The translations under genes and the position numbers were made by a program. The notes beneath the pieces are model-generated. The model made no database searches. It was given only the letters and a program-made list of their open reading frames with translations, and was not told the origin of the DNA. Source: Bacillota bacterium (GTDB taxonomy: Bacteria > Bacillota > Clostridia > Oscillospirales > Ruminococcaceae). Taken from it: a stretch of DNA of 8,641 nt. The DNA lies in contig JAEWYJ010000242.1 of NCBI GenBank assembly GCA_023395695.1, forward strand, positions 1-8,641, written 5' to 3'. Positions 1 to 7,078 of this stretch are shown here, in pieces. How positions within the stretch are numbered: position 1 is the stretch's first letter; every line of letters starts with the position of its first letter.

Positions 1-902
<902 letters not shown>

Positions 903-1325
903 TTATTTATTATTCAAAAGGCATTTTGGGCAAACGCCCTTAAAATAAATGCTTTTGTCAAGCACTTTAAAGCCGGGCAGCTGCGCATCGGTCAGCAGCT
1001 CGGAATTAATGTCGAAGTTGAAAACGGTTTTGCAGCTTTCGCATTTAAAGTGTCCATGCGCTTGGGTCACAATGTCATAACGCACCTCGGTGTCCTCAAT
1101 ATTAAGCGCCCTGAGCAGCCCCGCTTGTACCAAAACATGCAGCGTATTGTAAATAGTAGTTTTAGAAAGGGTCGGCTCCTCCTCATGCAGAGCCACATAA
1201 ATTTGATCGGCTGTCGGGTGATCCATATGCGTACACAGATAGGCAGCAACCTTCATGCGCTGGTGCGAAAGCCGGATATGCCGCGCTTTAAGCGCCTGCA
1301 AAATTGCGTTATAGCGTTCATTCAT
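903..1325 (-). CDS. perR: Fur-family peroxide-responsive repressor, PerR-like
   Basis: A 140-residue DNA-binding metalloregulator of the Fur family. The N-terminal half is the winged helix (recognition region about residues 54-66, SKTTIYNTLHVL) and the C-terminal half the dimerisation domain. The structural zinc site is complete: Cys95-x2-Cys98 and Cys132-x2-Cys135. Of the regulatory metal ligands of B. subtilis PerR, the equivalents of His37, Asp85, His91 and His93 are present as His36, Asp84, His90 and His92, including the two histidines oxidised by peroxide. The equivalent of Asp104 is Asn103, which is unusual. Placement directly upstream of katG and a perfect PerR-type palindrome at its own promoter favour PerR over Fur or Zur. 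The ATG at 1325 has only a weak Shine-Dalgarno (AAAGGG about 8 nt upstream). Autoregulation is inferred from the operator. Family assignment is very sure, the PerR subtype fairly sure. Confidence 0.88.
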   Translation of the reverse strand: MNERYNAILQALKARHIRLSHQRMKVAAYLCTHMDHPTADQIYVALHEEEPTLSKTTIYNTLHVLVQAGLLRALNIEDTEVRYDIVTQAHGHFKCESCKTVFNFDINSELLTDAQLPGFKVLDKSIYFKGVCPKCLLNNK

Positions 1326-1379
1326 ATCATCATGCCCTTTGCCGATATTATGTGAGAGCCTTATATAACCAAGCTTCTT

Positions 1380-1398
1380 AATTGTAATGATTACAATT
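1380..1398. promoter_or_regulatory. PerR/Fur-type operator, perfect 19-bp palindrome
   Basis: AATTGTAATGATTACAATT is a perfect inverted repeat around a central G. Its 15-bp core, TTGTAATGATTACAA, differs from the B. subtilis PerR box TTATAATNATTATAA at one symmetric position in each arm. It sits between the proposed -10 element (1401-1406) and the perR start, covering the expected transcription start, so bound repressor should block initiation. It is the likely switch for the perR-katG operon. Confidence 0.85.
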
Positions 1399-1400
1399 TA

Positions 1401-1429
1401 AATATACACCAGAAACTGCGCGAGCACAA
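1401..1429 (-). promoter_or_regulatory. Probable sigma-A promoter of perR-katG
   Basis: On the minus strand a -35-like TTGTGC (1429-1424) is followed after exactly 17 nt by TATATT (1406-1401), which matches the -10 consensus at five of six positions. The -35 element matches at three of six. The expected start point, around 1394, falls inside the 19-bp operator. A weaker alternative uses TTACAA inside the operator as -35 and TATAAG near 1365-1360 as -10. The element was found by eye. Confidence 0.6.
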
Positions 1430-1520
1430 GACATTTGTATAAACTGGGCAAATTTTGTAATAATGCTCAAAATTCTTCCTGTTTTTTGCATAAGCTGCGG
1501 TGCGTACCTGAACGCAACAT

Positions 1521-1556
1521 AAAAGCGCTCCGGAAATAACATTCCGAAGCGCTTTT
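1521..1556 (-). terminator. Rho-independent terminator after the nitroreductase gene
   Basis: A 15-bp stem with one mismatch (arms 1521-1535 and 1542-1556, six-base loop ATAACA). The stem core is GCGCTCCGGAA paired with TTCCGAAGCGC and is flanked by A and T runs on both sides. It begins 34 nt after the stop codon of the nitroreductase gene and precedes the perR promoter, so it most likely closes the long carboxylic-acid operon. Because of the symmetric A/T runs it could act in both directions, although no plus-strand gene needs it. Confidence 0.88.
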
Positions 1557-1590
1557 TGTGATATGAATATCAAACCCCTGCCCAGCCTGC

Positions 1591-2160
1591 TTAAAACACC
1601 ACTCTGCCGGGCTTTCTTGGCAGCGGCGGCTGCTTTTCATTCGCGGGGTGCCCAATAATGACACTGCCGAAAATATCTTCATCTTCGCGCAGGCCCATGT
1701 CCTCAAATATTTTTCTGACCGACGGATGATCGGTCTGCCAGTGTGGCTGGTTTATCCAGCAGGCGCCCAGATTAAGTGATGCGGCGGCAATTTGCATGTT
1801 TTGCAGCGCATTGGCACTGTCGGCCATACTGTTGGGGTGGTTGCGCGGCGCCATTGCCGAAATAAGAATCTGCGCGCCAAAAAAGAAGTCGCAGTTTTGC
1901 TGGCGCGCCCGAACCGCAGATTTATTCTGGTATTGGCTTGGGTCCAGCTCTCTTTCCAAAAACGCGTTCACAAGTGCGCTGTTAAGCACTTTAAGCTTTT
2001 CGCCCTGCAAAACAAACAGTCTGACGTACTGATGGTTTCCGCCGCTGGGTGCATAGAGACCCGCTTGAATAATGGCCTCTAAATGCGCGGCCTCAACAGC
2101 CTTGTCCAGATAGGCGCGTGTGCTGCGCCGTTGGATAATGGTCTCCAGAACGGTATTCAT
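1591..2160 (-). CDS. Nitroreductase-family FMN oxidoreductase
   Basis: A 189-residue protein of the nitroreductase superfamily, small cytoplasmic NAD(P)H-dependent flavoproteins that usually work as homodimers. The FMN-phosphate motif RRSTRAY is at residues 11-17 and APSGGNHQ at 37-44. The central helix is DSANALQNMQIAAASLNLGA, followed by CWINQP, and the C-terminal signature IGHP then PRKPGR closes the flavin site. Length is typical. The ATG at 2160 follows AAGGCGG at a usable distance, and the gene begins 27 nt after the small hydratase subunit, so it is the last gene of the operon. Its physiological substrate cannot be read from the sequence: family members reduce nitroaromatics, quinones, flavins or enoate-like compounds. 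Its place beside an isomerase-hydratase-lyase set could mean a reductive or redox-balancing side step, but that is inference. Confidence 0.9.
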   Translation of the reverse strand: MNTVLETIIQRRSTRAYLDKAVEAAHLEAIIQAGLYAPSGGNHQYVRLFVLQGEKLKVLNSALVNAFLERELDPSQYQNKSAVRARQQNCDFFFGAQILISAMAPRNHPNSMADSANALQNMQIAAASLNLGACWINQPHWQTDHPSVRKIFEDMGLREDEDIFGSVIIGHPANEKQPPLPRKPGRVVF

Positions 2161-2187
2161 AAATACATCCGCCTTTCTTGTCGGTAA

Positions 2188-2709
2188 TTATTTTTCCGTC
2201 GCTTTATTTTTCAGGTAAGGAAACAGACCCCCGGCGAGCATGATATCGTTTTCAAGATCGCCTACACCATCGCCGTGAAATTTTGCACCGGTCGTTTTAT
2301 TCTCGAGCAGGCCGGACGCCAGATCAACCTCAAGGTCGTCCCCGGTGTTGATCGTTCCATTTTTAATCGCATCCGACAGTCCTTTGATGAACAGCACCGG
2401 GTAGCCGTTATTAATCGCATTACGGTAATAGATCCGCGAGCAGGTTTCCGCCAGAATACAGGGGATCCCTGCGTATTTAAGGCAGTATATCGCATGCTCG
2501 CGGCTGGAGCCGCAGCCGAAGTTTCTGCCCGCGACCACAAAATCGCCCGGCTTTACCGATTTTGCAAAATGCTCCATACCCGGAAAATACTCGAACGCAT
2601 ACTGCGGCATACTTTCAGGGTCGGTTTCAGCAAGGTATTTATTGTGATAGATCAAATCGGTATCGACATCGTCGCCGAATACCCATGCTTTGCCCTTAGA
2701 AACGCTCAT
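2188..2709 (-). CDS. Aconitase-family hydro-lyase, small (swivel) subunit, LeuD-like
   Basis: A 173-residue swivel-domain subunit of the two-subunit LeuCD/homoaconitase/dimethylmaleate-hydratase group. It closes over the Fe-S active site of the large subunit to add or remove water on a di- or tricarboxylate. Visible motifs are GDDVDTDLI (residues 12-20), the substrate-recognition loop starting KYLAETDPE (24-32), the hallmark AGRNFGCGSSREHA (60-73) with the carboxylate-binding Ser-Arg pair, and RIYYRNAINNGYPVL. In homoaconitases the loop reads YLRT, with an Arg binding the extra carboxylate; here the position holds Ala27. Length fits the family. The ATG at 2709 follows GGAGG at 9 nt, and the large subunit ends 14 nt upstream. 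No leucine-biosynthesis gene lies nearby, and the catabolic neighbours argue against an isopropylmalate isomerase role. Confidence 0.93.
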   Translation of the reverse strand: MSVSKGKAWVFGDDVDTDLIYHNKYLAETDPESMPQYAFEYFPGMEHFAKSVKPGDFVVAGRNFGCGSSREHAIYCLKYAGIPCILAETCSRIYYRNAINNGYPVLFIKGLSDAIKNGTINTGDDLEVDLASGLLENKTTGAKFHGDGVGDLENDIMLAGGLFPYLKNKATEK

Positions 2710-2723
2710 TGCTTATGCCCTCC

Positions 2724-4004
2724 TCAAGCCAGAATGTCGCGGGGGTCGGTAATGCGGCCTTTAATCGCGGTTGCCATTGCAGTCATGGGGCTCATCAGGA
2801 AGGTGTGACTGCCTTTGCCCACCTTGCCGATAAAGTTTCGGTTGGTGGTCGAGCACCCCACATCCCCGGCCGGCAGTGCACCGTAATGCTCGGCCGTGCA
2901 AAGTGCGCAGGTGGGGTTGGTAAAAACAACGCCCGCCTCAAGAAATTTTTCGATTATGCCAGCTTTGGCACAGGCCAGCTGCACCTCTCTTGTACTGGGG
3001 GTAATAATGGTTCGCACACTGGGGCTGACGATGCCGCCGCCCGCAATCAGCACGTCATAAGCGGCCTTGATATCTTCAAAGCGCCCGTTGGAGCAGGAGC
3101 CGATATGAACCTGATCCACCACAGTTCCCGCAACCGCGCCGACCGTCTTGACATTATCGGGCGCATCCGGGCAGGAGACCATTGGTACCAGCGTATCTAC
3201 GTCATAATGCAGCACCCGACAGTACGCAGCGTCAGGGTCCGCAGAAAGCGCCTTGACCCGTTCTATAACCTCCGGGCCCGCGCGCTCAACCAGCCAGTCG
3301 AGAACAGGCCCGTTGGGCATAATAAGCGGAACCTTTCCGCTCATCTCGGTAACCATGGAGCAAAGGGTAATACGCTGGCTCAGCGTCGCATTTTCAATCG
3401 TCTCCCCCGTGAACTCCACCGCAAGAAAATCCATGCCGCCGGCGCCGAGATCGCCGACAATTTTGGTTAGCAGGTCGCGCATGCAGACGCCTTTTTTAAA
3501 GCTGCCGGTAACCTCAATTTTCATCGTCTCAGGCACGCGAAACCAATTGACGCCGTTTATGTAAGCGGCCGCAACGTCCGAATTGCCGACGCCGGTGGCA
3601 AAAGCGCCGACCGCTCCCAGCAAATTCATATGGCTGTCGGTGCCCAGCACAACGTCCCCGGGCTTGATAAGCCCCGCTTCCAGCATAACGTGCTGGCCAA
3701 TGCCGTGGTTAACGTCAAAAACATTTCGTATGCCCTGACGCTTGGCAAATTCGCGGATAATCTTCTGGTTGTTGGATACCTTTTCAGAATGCGCCGGGGC
3801 CTGAAGGTCAAAGGTATAAGCCACCTTGTTGGGATTCCACACCCGGGCATCCTTGCCCATTTCCTGCTCAAACTGGAGCACGCAGTTTGCCCCGCCAAAG
3901 TCGCGTGCGGAGGCAAGGTCTATGTTGCACCAGACGCGCTCACCCACCTGAACAGGCCTGCCCGCGGCGCGCTCCATAATTTTTACGATTGCTGTTTTAC
4001 CCAT
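2724..4004 (-). CDS. Aconitase-family hydro-lyase, large (Fe-S) subunit, LeuC-like
   Basis: A 426-residue large subunit that should carry the [4Fe-4S] cluster for dehydration and rehydration of a hydroxy acid. Length matches LeuC-type and not the roughly 750-900-residue AcnA/AcnB forms. The three cluster cysteines are Cys304 in HIGSCSNGR, and Cys366 and Cys369 in NPTCALC. Other family signatures are HSEK (72-75), DVNHGIGQH (97-105), GTDSH (121-125), GAFATGVGNSD (133-143) and STTNRNFIGKVG. Compared with typical LeuC, the block after GTDSH reads MNLLGAVG instead of TCTYGALG, and the cluster motif reads NPTCALC instead of NPGCGPC, both suggesting a different substrate. The ATG at 4004 follows AAAGGA. 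The HD-domain gene ends 18 nt upstream and the small subunit starts 14 nt downstream. Activity as aconitase, citraconase, mesaconase or dimethylmaleate hydratase remains open. Confidence 0.94.
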   Translation of the reverse strand: MGKTAIVKIMERAAGRPVQVGERVWCNIDLASARDFGGANCVLQFEQEMGKDARVWNPNKVAYTFDLQAPAHSEKVSNNQKIIREFAKRQGIRNVFDVNHGIGQHVMLEAGLIKPGDVVLGTDSHMNLLGAVGAFATGVGNSDVAAAYINGVNWFRVPETMKIEVTGSFKKGVCMRDLLTKIVGDLGAGGMDFLAVEFTGETIENATLSQRITLCSMVTEMSGKVPLIMPNGPVLDWLVERAGPEVIERVKALSADPDAAYCRVLHYDVDTLVPMVSCPDAPDNVKTVGAVAGTVVDQVHIGSCSNGRFEDIKAAYDVLIAGGGIVSPSVRTIITPSTREVQLACAKAGIIEKFLEAGVVFTNPTCALCTAEHYGALPAGDVGCSTTNRNFIGKVGKGSHTFLMSPMTAMATAIKGRITDPRDILA

Positions 4005-4022
4005 CGTCCCTGTTCCTTTCCA

Positions 4023-4583
4023 TTACTTCATGCCCAAAAAAGACTTCACTGTTTCAAAATTGATAAAGTCCGCTTTGTTGACAATGACCGCCTCTGGGCA
4101 GCGCAGCGTACCATCCCCCTCACCGGCGTGGTTGGCAATAATGTGCGCAATGCGGCTTGAGCAGCCGTTGCGCATTGCAAACACCGTACCGGAAAAGGGA
4201 TGACGTAAATCTTTGCCAAGCTGGGACTTCACCATCCGGCCGTCCGGCAGCCGTTCATACTCCGCCAGCTTGCCAACGTCATGCAGCAGCGCACCGGCGA
4301 TGAGATCATCGTGATTAAGGGTATATTTCAGGTCCTTGGCGGCGTAGATTGCGTTAAACTCCTGCATGGCCACCTTGGCGATGCGGGTCACACCGCGCGT
4401 ATGGTCAAGATATGAAAAGGGGCAGTCCGGTATCAGCAGCGTAAAGGGGATTTTCTCCATATCCTCCGGCTGCCAGCCACCGACGGTCAATGCGTCGACA
4501 TAAGCGTCTACAACCTTATCCTGCAGAGCCGCATCGCTAATCCATGCAATTTCGGGGAGCAGCCGGCGAATTTTTTCCTTCAT
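4023..4583 (-). CDS. HD-domain metal-dependent phosphohydrolase of unknown substrate
   Basis: A 186-residue soluble protein with a complete HD fold signature. His61 lies in LDHTRGV, the His101-Asp102 pair in ALLHDVGK, His128 in RHPFSG, His152 in IIANHAGEGD, and Asp172 in NKADF. This pattern of about six ligands is that of HD enzymes binding one or two divalent metals, whose known reactions are mostly phosphate-ester hydrolysis of nucleotides or other phosphorylated molecules. No synthetase, GAF, PAS or membrane segment is present. The ATG at 4583 follows AGAGGTG at about 7 nt, citF stops 32 nt upstream and the hydratase large subunit starts 18 nt downstream, so it is co-transcribed with both. 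Its job in this pathway is unknown. A maintenance or signalling role, or action on the CoA-like prosthetic group of the lyase, can be imagined but nothing in the sequence shows it. Confidence 0.88.
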   Translation of the reverse strand: MKEKIRRLLPEIAWISDAALQDKVVDAYVDALTVGGWQPEDMEKIPFTLLIPDCPFSYLDHTRGVTRIAKVAMQEFNAIYAAKDLKYTLNHDDLIAGALLHDVGKLAEYERLPDGRMVKSQLGKDLRHPFSGTVFAMRNGCSSRIAHIIANHAGEGDGTLRCPEAVIVNKADFINFETVKSFLGMK

Positions 4584-4615
4584 AATTATACACCTCTTAT
4601 TCCTGTTTTAAAGAG

Positions 4616-6175
4616 CTAGCGTTTTATCTGTTTGATTACATCAATAACCGTTCCATCGCGGTACTCGACGATGCAAACAACCTTTTCAGTCGTTTCGATG
4701 GGTTTTGGCACACCGGTGAGCTGTTCGGCAGCCTGTTGCAGCGCTTCTATTGACAGCAGCTTCAGGCGGGTCTTTTGGAGATCTTCCTTCAATTCCGCAT
4801 ACAGCCTGTGCCGGGGATTGAGTGCGACGCCCGCCTCGGTCACCACCACCGCAATGGCGTCCCCCGGGGTGCAGCAGGTGAATACCCGCTTGACAACAGA
4901 GGGGGTTCTGCCGCGAATAATGGGCAGCGTCACAATCGAAATCTCGGCGCCGTCCGCCACATCCGGCCCGCCGCCGAGGCCACCCATCATTTCGCCGCTT
5001 GAGCCGGTCAGAATATTGACATTAAAGTCGGTATCCACTTCAAGCGCGCCAAGCACACCAAAGGTTTCGCGGTTTAAAAAGTTGCCCTTGCGCGCGATAT
5101 TGGCATATGCCGAATTATCTATTTCGATAATCGTTGGGCTTTCGGCAATGGCGCGGGCAGCTACGGCATCAAACGACTGGGAGCAGGCGACCACCCGTAC
5201 AAGTCCCTTTTGATGCATATCGATAATGGCTGCGGGTATACCGCCCAACGCAAATGACGCCTTTGTGCCGGTTTCCTCCATTTTTTGCGCCAAAAAGTTT
5301 GTGCAGGCAATGCTGATGGCGCCCGCCCCCGTCTGGAACGAAAAACCGGGTTTAAACCGACGCGAAGCGGCAATAACGTCAACCACCCGCTGCGCAATGA
5401 GCAGGTCGCGGGGGTTTTGAGTCATTCTGGCGGCGCCCGCCGAAATTTTTTGGCTGTCCCCCACCCTGTCTACCACCACAACGTAATCGACATATTCCTG
5501 CGAAATACTGATGGGCACACAAGGATATTCAACCAGATAGTCGGTAATAACGACCACCTTGTTGGCCGACGTCGCATCAATCATCGAATAACCCAAAGCG
5601 CCGCAGGCATTCGGCCCTATAAGCCCCGTGCAGTTGCCGTAGTCATCTGACGCCGAAGCCCCGATAAACGCAACATCAATTGCAAGCTCCCCGGCCTCTA
5701 CGGCTCTGGGCCTTGCGCCGTGCGGCCGCAGAATAACAGGCTCATCCATAAGCCCCTCAATAACCGCATCTCCCAGCTCGCCGCGTATACCGCTGGCTTG
5801 AATCGACGTCAGCGTGCCGTCGCGGACATAATCAACAATCGAAGGATTCTTAATATTGACCACTGCACTGGGCGCAAATTTAAGATTCTTAATGCCCAGC
5901 GACTTTATGGCGCCCAACACCTGGCCGATGACAAGATCTCCTTCGCGAAAGCTGTGGTGGAAGGATATGGTCATGCCGTCCTTTAACCCGCAGGCTGTAA
6001 TCGCGGCCTCAAGCGTTGGCTGAAGCTTAACATCAGACCGCCGCACATGACCCTGCGTGCGCTTTAACACAATCGGCTTCTCAACAGGGCGGTAGTTGTC
6101 CGGTCCGGTATAGGGCTTTACAACATAGTTGCCGATCCGTTCGGGAAGCAGCCTTCCCGCTGCGTTTTTAATCAT
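4616..6175 (-). CDS. citF: Citrate lyase-type alpha subunit (acyl-ACP transferase), CitF
   Basis: A 519-residue alpha subunit of the citrate/citramalate lyase complex. This subunit moves the acyl-carrier arm on CitD from acetate to the incoming substrate, forming the thioester that CitE cleaves. Family hallmarks include GLKDGMTISFHHSFREGD near the N-terminus, ATSANKVVVITD, GFSFQTGAGA, FALGGI, DTDFNVNILTGS, PIIRGRTPSVV, GVALNPRH, and the C-terminal VEYRDGTVIDVI. The normally invariant GGHxDTAxGA block reads GGGPDVADGA (about residues 401-410), a notable change. The start is set at 6175 because GGAGG lies 9 nt away, whereas the Met at 6181 is only 3 nt from it. The gene then overlaps the end of citE by 8 nt (ATGATTAA), which suggests translational coupling. 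The stop is TAG. Subunit identity is sure; whether the complex cleaves citrate, citramalate or a relative is not. Confidence 0.95.
   Translation of the reverse strand: MIKNAAGRLLPERIGNYVVKPYTGPDNYRPVEKPIVLKRTQGHVRRSDVKLQPTLEAAITACGLKDGMTISFHHSFREGDLVIGQVLGAIKSLGIKNLKFAPSAVVNIKNPSIVDYVRDGTLTSIQASGIRGELGDAVIEGLMDEPVILRPHGARPRAVEAGELAIDVAFIGASASDDYGNCTGLIGPNACGALGYSMIDATSANKVVVITDYLVEYPCVPISISQEYVDYVVVVDRVGDSQKISAGAARMTQNPRDLLIAQRVVDVIAASRRFKPGFSFQTGAGAISIACTNFLAQKMEETGTKASFALGGIPAAIIDMHQKGLVRVVACSQSFDAVAARAIAESPTIIEIDNSAYANIARKGNFLNRETFGVLGALEVDTDFNVNILTGSSGEMMGGLGGGPDVADGAEISIVTLPIIRGRTPSVVKRVFTCCTPGDAIAVVVTEAGVALNPRHRLYAELKEDLQKTRLKLLSIEALQQAAEQLTGVPKPIETTEKVVCIVEYRDGTVIDVIKQIKR
6142..6159 (-). 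other. Small perfect hairpin inside the start of citF
   Basis: CGGGAAG (6142-6148) and CTTCCCG (6153-6159) form a perfect 7-bp stem with a four-base loop. In the mRNA it begins 16 nt after the first base of the chosen citF start codon. It is short and GC-rich and could modulate ribosome entry, but it may also be chance inside coding sequence. Confidence 0.3.
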
Positions 6176-7076
6176 GGACATATCCCTCCTCAACCGGCAT
6201 TCCGGCGGCCATCGCTTTTTTCAGCGTGGCAACAGCTCTAAGCTCCATCGGCTTATCAAGCATGCTGCCATCGAGCGTAATGACCCCTTTTTGAAGGCGT
6301 CTGCCCTCCCGCAGCGTTTCAAGCACCCGCTGCGCGTATCTGACCTCCTTCGGGCTGGGCGCAAAGGTACCGTTGACAGTATCAATCTGTCTGGGATGAA
6401 TGACCGTTTTACCGTCAAAGCCCAGATTGCGGGCCAGCATTGCGTCCTCCCGCAGCCCCTGGGCGTCATTAATATCCGAAAAAACCGCATCAACGGCGGC
6501 AATTCCAGCCTCGCGGCAGGCCATTAAAATTGCATTGCGGGCATAAAAAATCTCGAGTCCCGCCTTGGTACGCTGCGCCCCTACACCGGCCGTAAAATCT
6601 TCGGCACCCATAGCCATCGCCTCCACACGCGGATCGGCGACCGCAATCTCTCTGGCGAACAGCACCCCTATATGCGACTCAATATTACACCACAACCTGA
6701 TTGTTCCCTCTGCAATACCTGCTCGCTGTTCGATTTGGGCCATTTTTTTAGAAATAGCCTGCACCTCGGCAGCCGACTCTACCTTGGGAATTCTCAGCGC
6801 GTCGGGTCTGGCGCGCACCGCCGCCTCAAGATCGTCGTCAATAAATTCAGAGTAAATGCCGTTGACCCGTATAATCACATATTTATCTTTGGGACGGTGG
6901 AAACGAACGGTGTTGTAGATTAAAAATCTTGCGGTATCCTTTTCAGATACCGATACCGAATCCTCCAGGTCATAAACGATGCAGTCCTGGTTATAAAACA
7001 CGGCCTGCGTCAAATTTACCGGGCTTGAAGCGCTGACATATAAATTGGTGCGTATCAAGCCGTCTGTTATAGCCAT
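6168..7076 (-). CDS. citE: Citrate lyase-type beta subunit (acyl lyase), CitE
   Basis: A 302-residue TIM-barrel protein of the HpcH/HpaI-CitE family. In the lyase complex it cleaves the citryl- (or citramalyl-) acyl-carrier thioester to acetyl-carrier plus oxaloacetate (or pyruvate). Visible motifs are YDLEDSVS (35-42), the substrate-binding Arg70 in IIRVNG, RIPKVES (95-101), Glu133 in NIES and Glu159-Asp160 in GAEDF (Glu133 and Asp160 as likely Mg ligands), and VIHPRQID near the C-terminus. The N-terminal barrel strand reads LYVSASSP where most CitE proteins have a PG pair (FVPGxxP). The ATG at 7076 has AGGGAGGA upstream within the end of citD and lies 2 nt after the citD stop, so it is preferred to an upstream Met at 7124 that would overlap citD. 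Its 3' end overlaps citF. Confidence 0.95.
   Translation of the reverse strand: MAITDGLIRTNLYVSASSPVNLTQAVFYNQDCIVYDLEDSVSVSEKDTARFLIYNTVRFHRPKDKYVIIRVNGIYSEFIDDDLEAAVRARPDALRIPKVESAAEVQAISKKMAQIEQRAGIAEGTIRLWCNIESHIGVLFAREIAVADPRVEAMAMGAEDFTAGVGAQRTKAGLEIFYARNAILMACREAGIAAVDAVFSDINDAQGLREDAMLARNLGFDGKTVIHPRQIDTVNGTFAPSPKEVRYAQRVLETLREGRRLQKGVITLDGSMLDKPMELRAVATLKKAMAAGMPVEEGYVHD
6184..6191 (-). promoter_or_regulatory. Ribosome binding site that decides the citF start
   Basis: GAGGAGGG on the minus strand, within the last codons of citE. GGAGG (6189-6185) is separated by 9 nt from the ATG at 6175 but by only 3 nt from the in-frame ATG at 6181, so the 6175 start is favoured. Confidence 0.75.
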
Positions 7077-7078
7077 AC

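Noticed and set aside
1455..1469. A second PerR half-box (TTGTAATAAT) upstream of the promoter
   Set aside because: Only the left arm fits the consensus; the right arm matches three of seven positions, which is not enough to call a site in AT-rich sequence.
1391..1706. Short minus-strand frames of 60 and 79 residues around the perR promoter and terminator
   Set aside because: They run across the terminator, promoter and operator or the 3' end of the nitroreductase gene in another frame, and show no coding features.
2709..3470. A 253-residue open frame on the plus strand
   Set aside because: It is antisense to the hydratase large subunit. It is a by-product of GC-rich codon use and resembles no protein family.
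2188..4004. Annotation of the LeuC/LeuD-like pair as isopropylmalate dehydratase for leucine synthesis
   Set aside because: No leuA or leuB is nearby, the pair is embedded in a lyase operon, and conserved LeuC blocks are altered; a catabolic hydratase fits better.
4616..6193. CitF starting at the Met codons at 6193 or 6181
   Set aside because: The 6193 ATG lies upstream of the GGAGG, and the 6181 ATG is only 3 nt from it. The ATG at 6175 has a 9-nt spacing.
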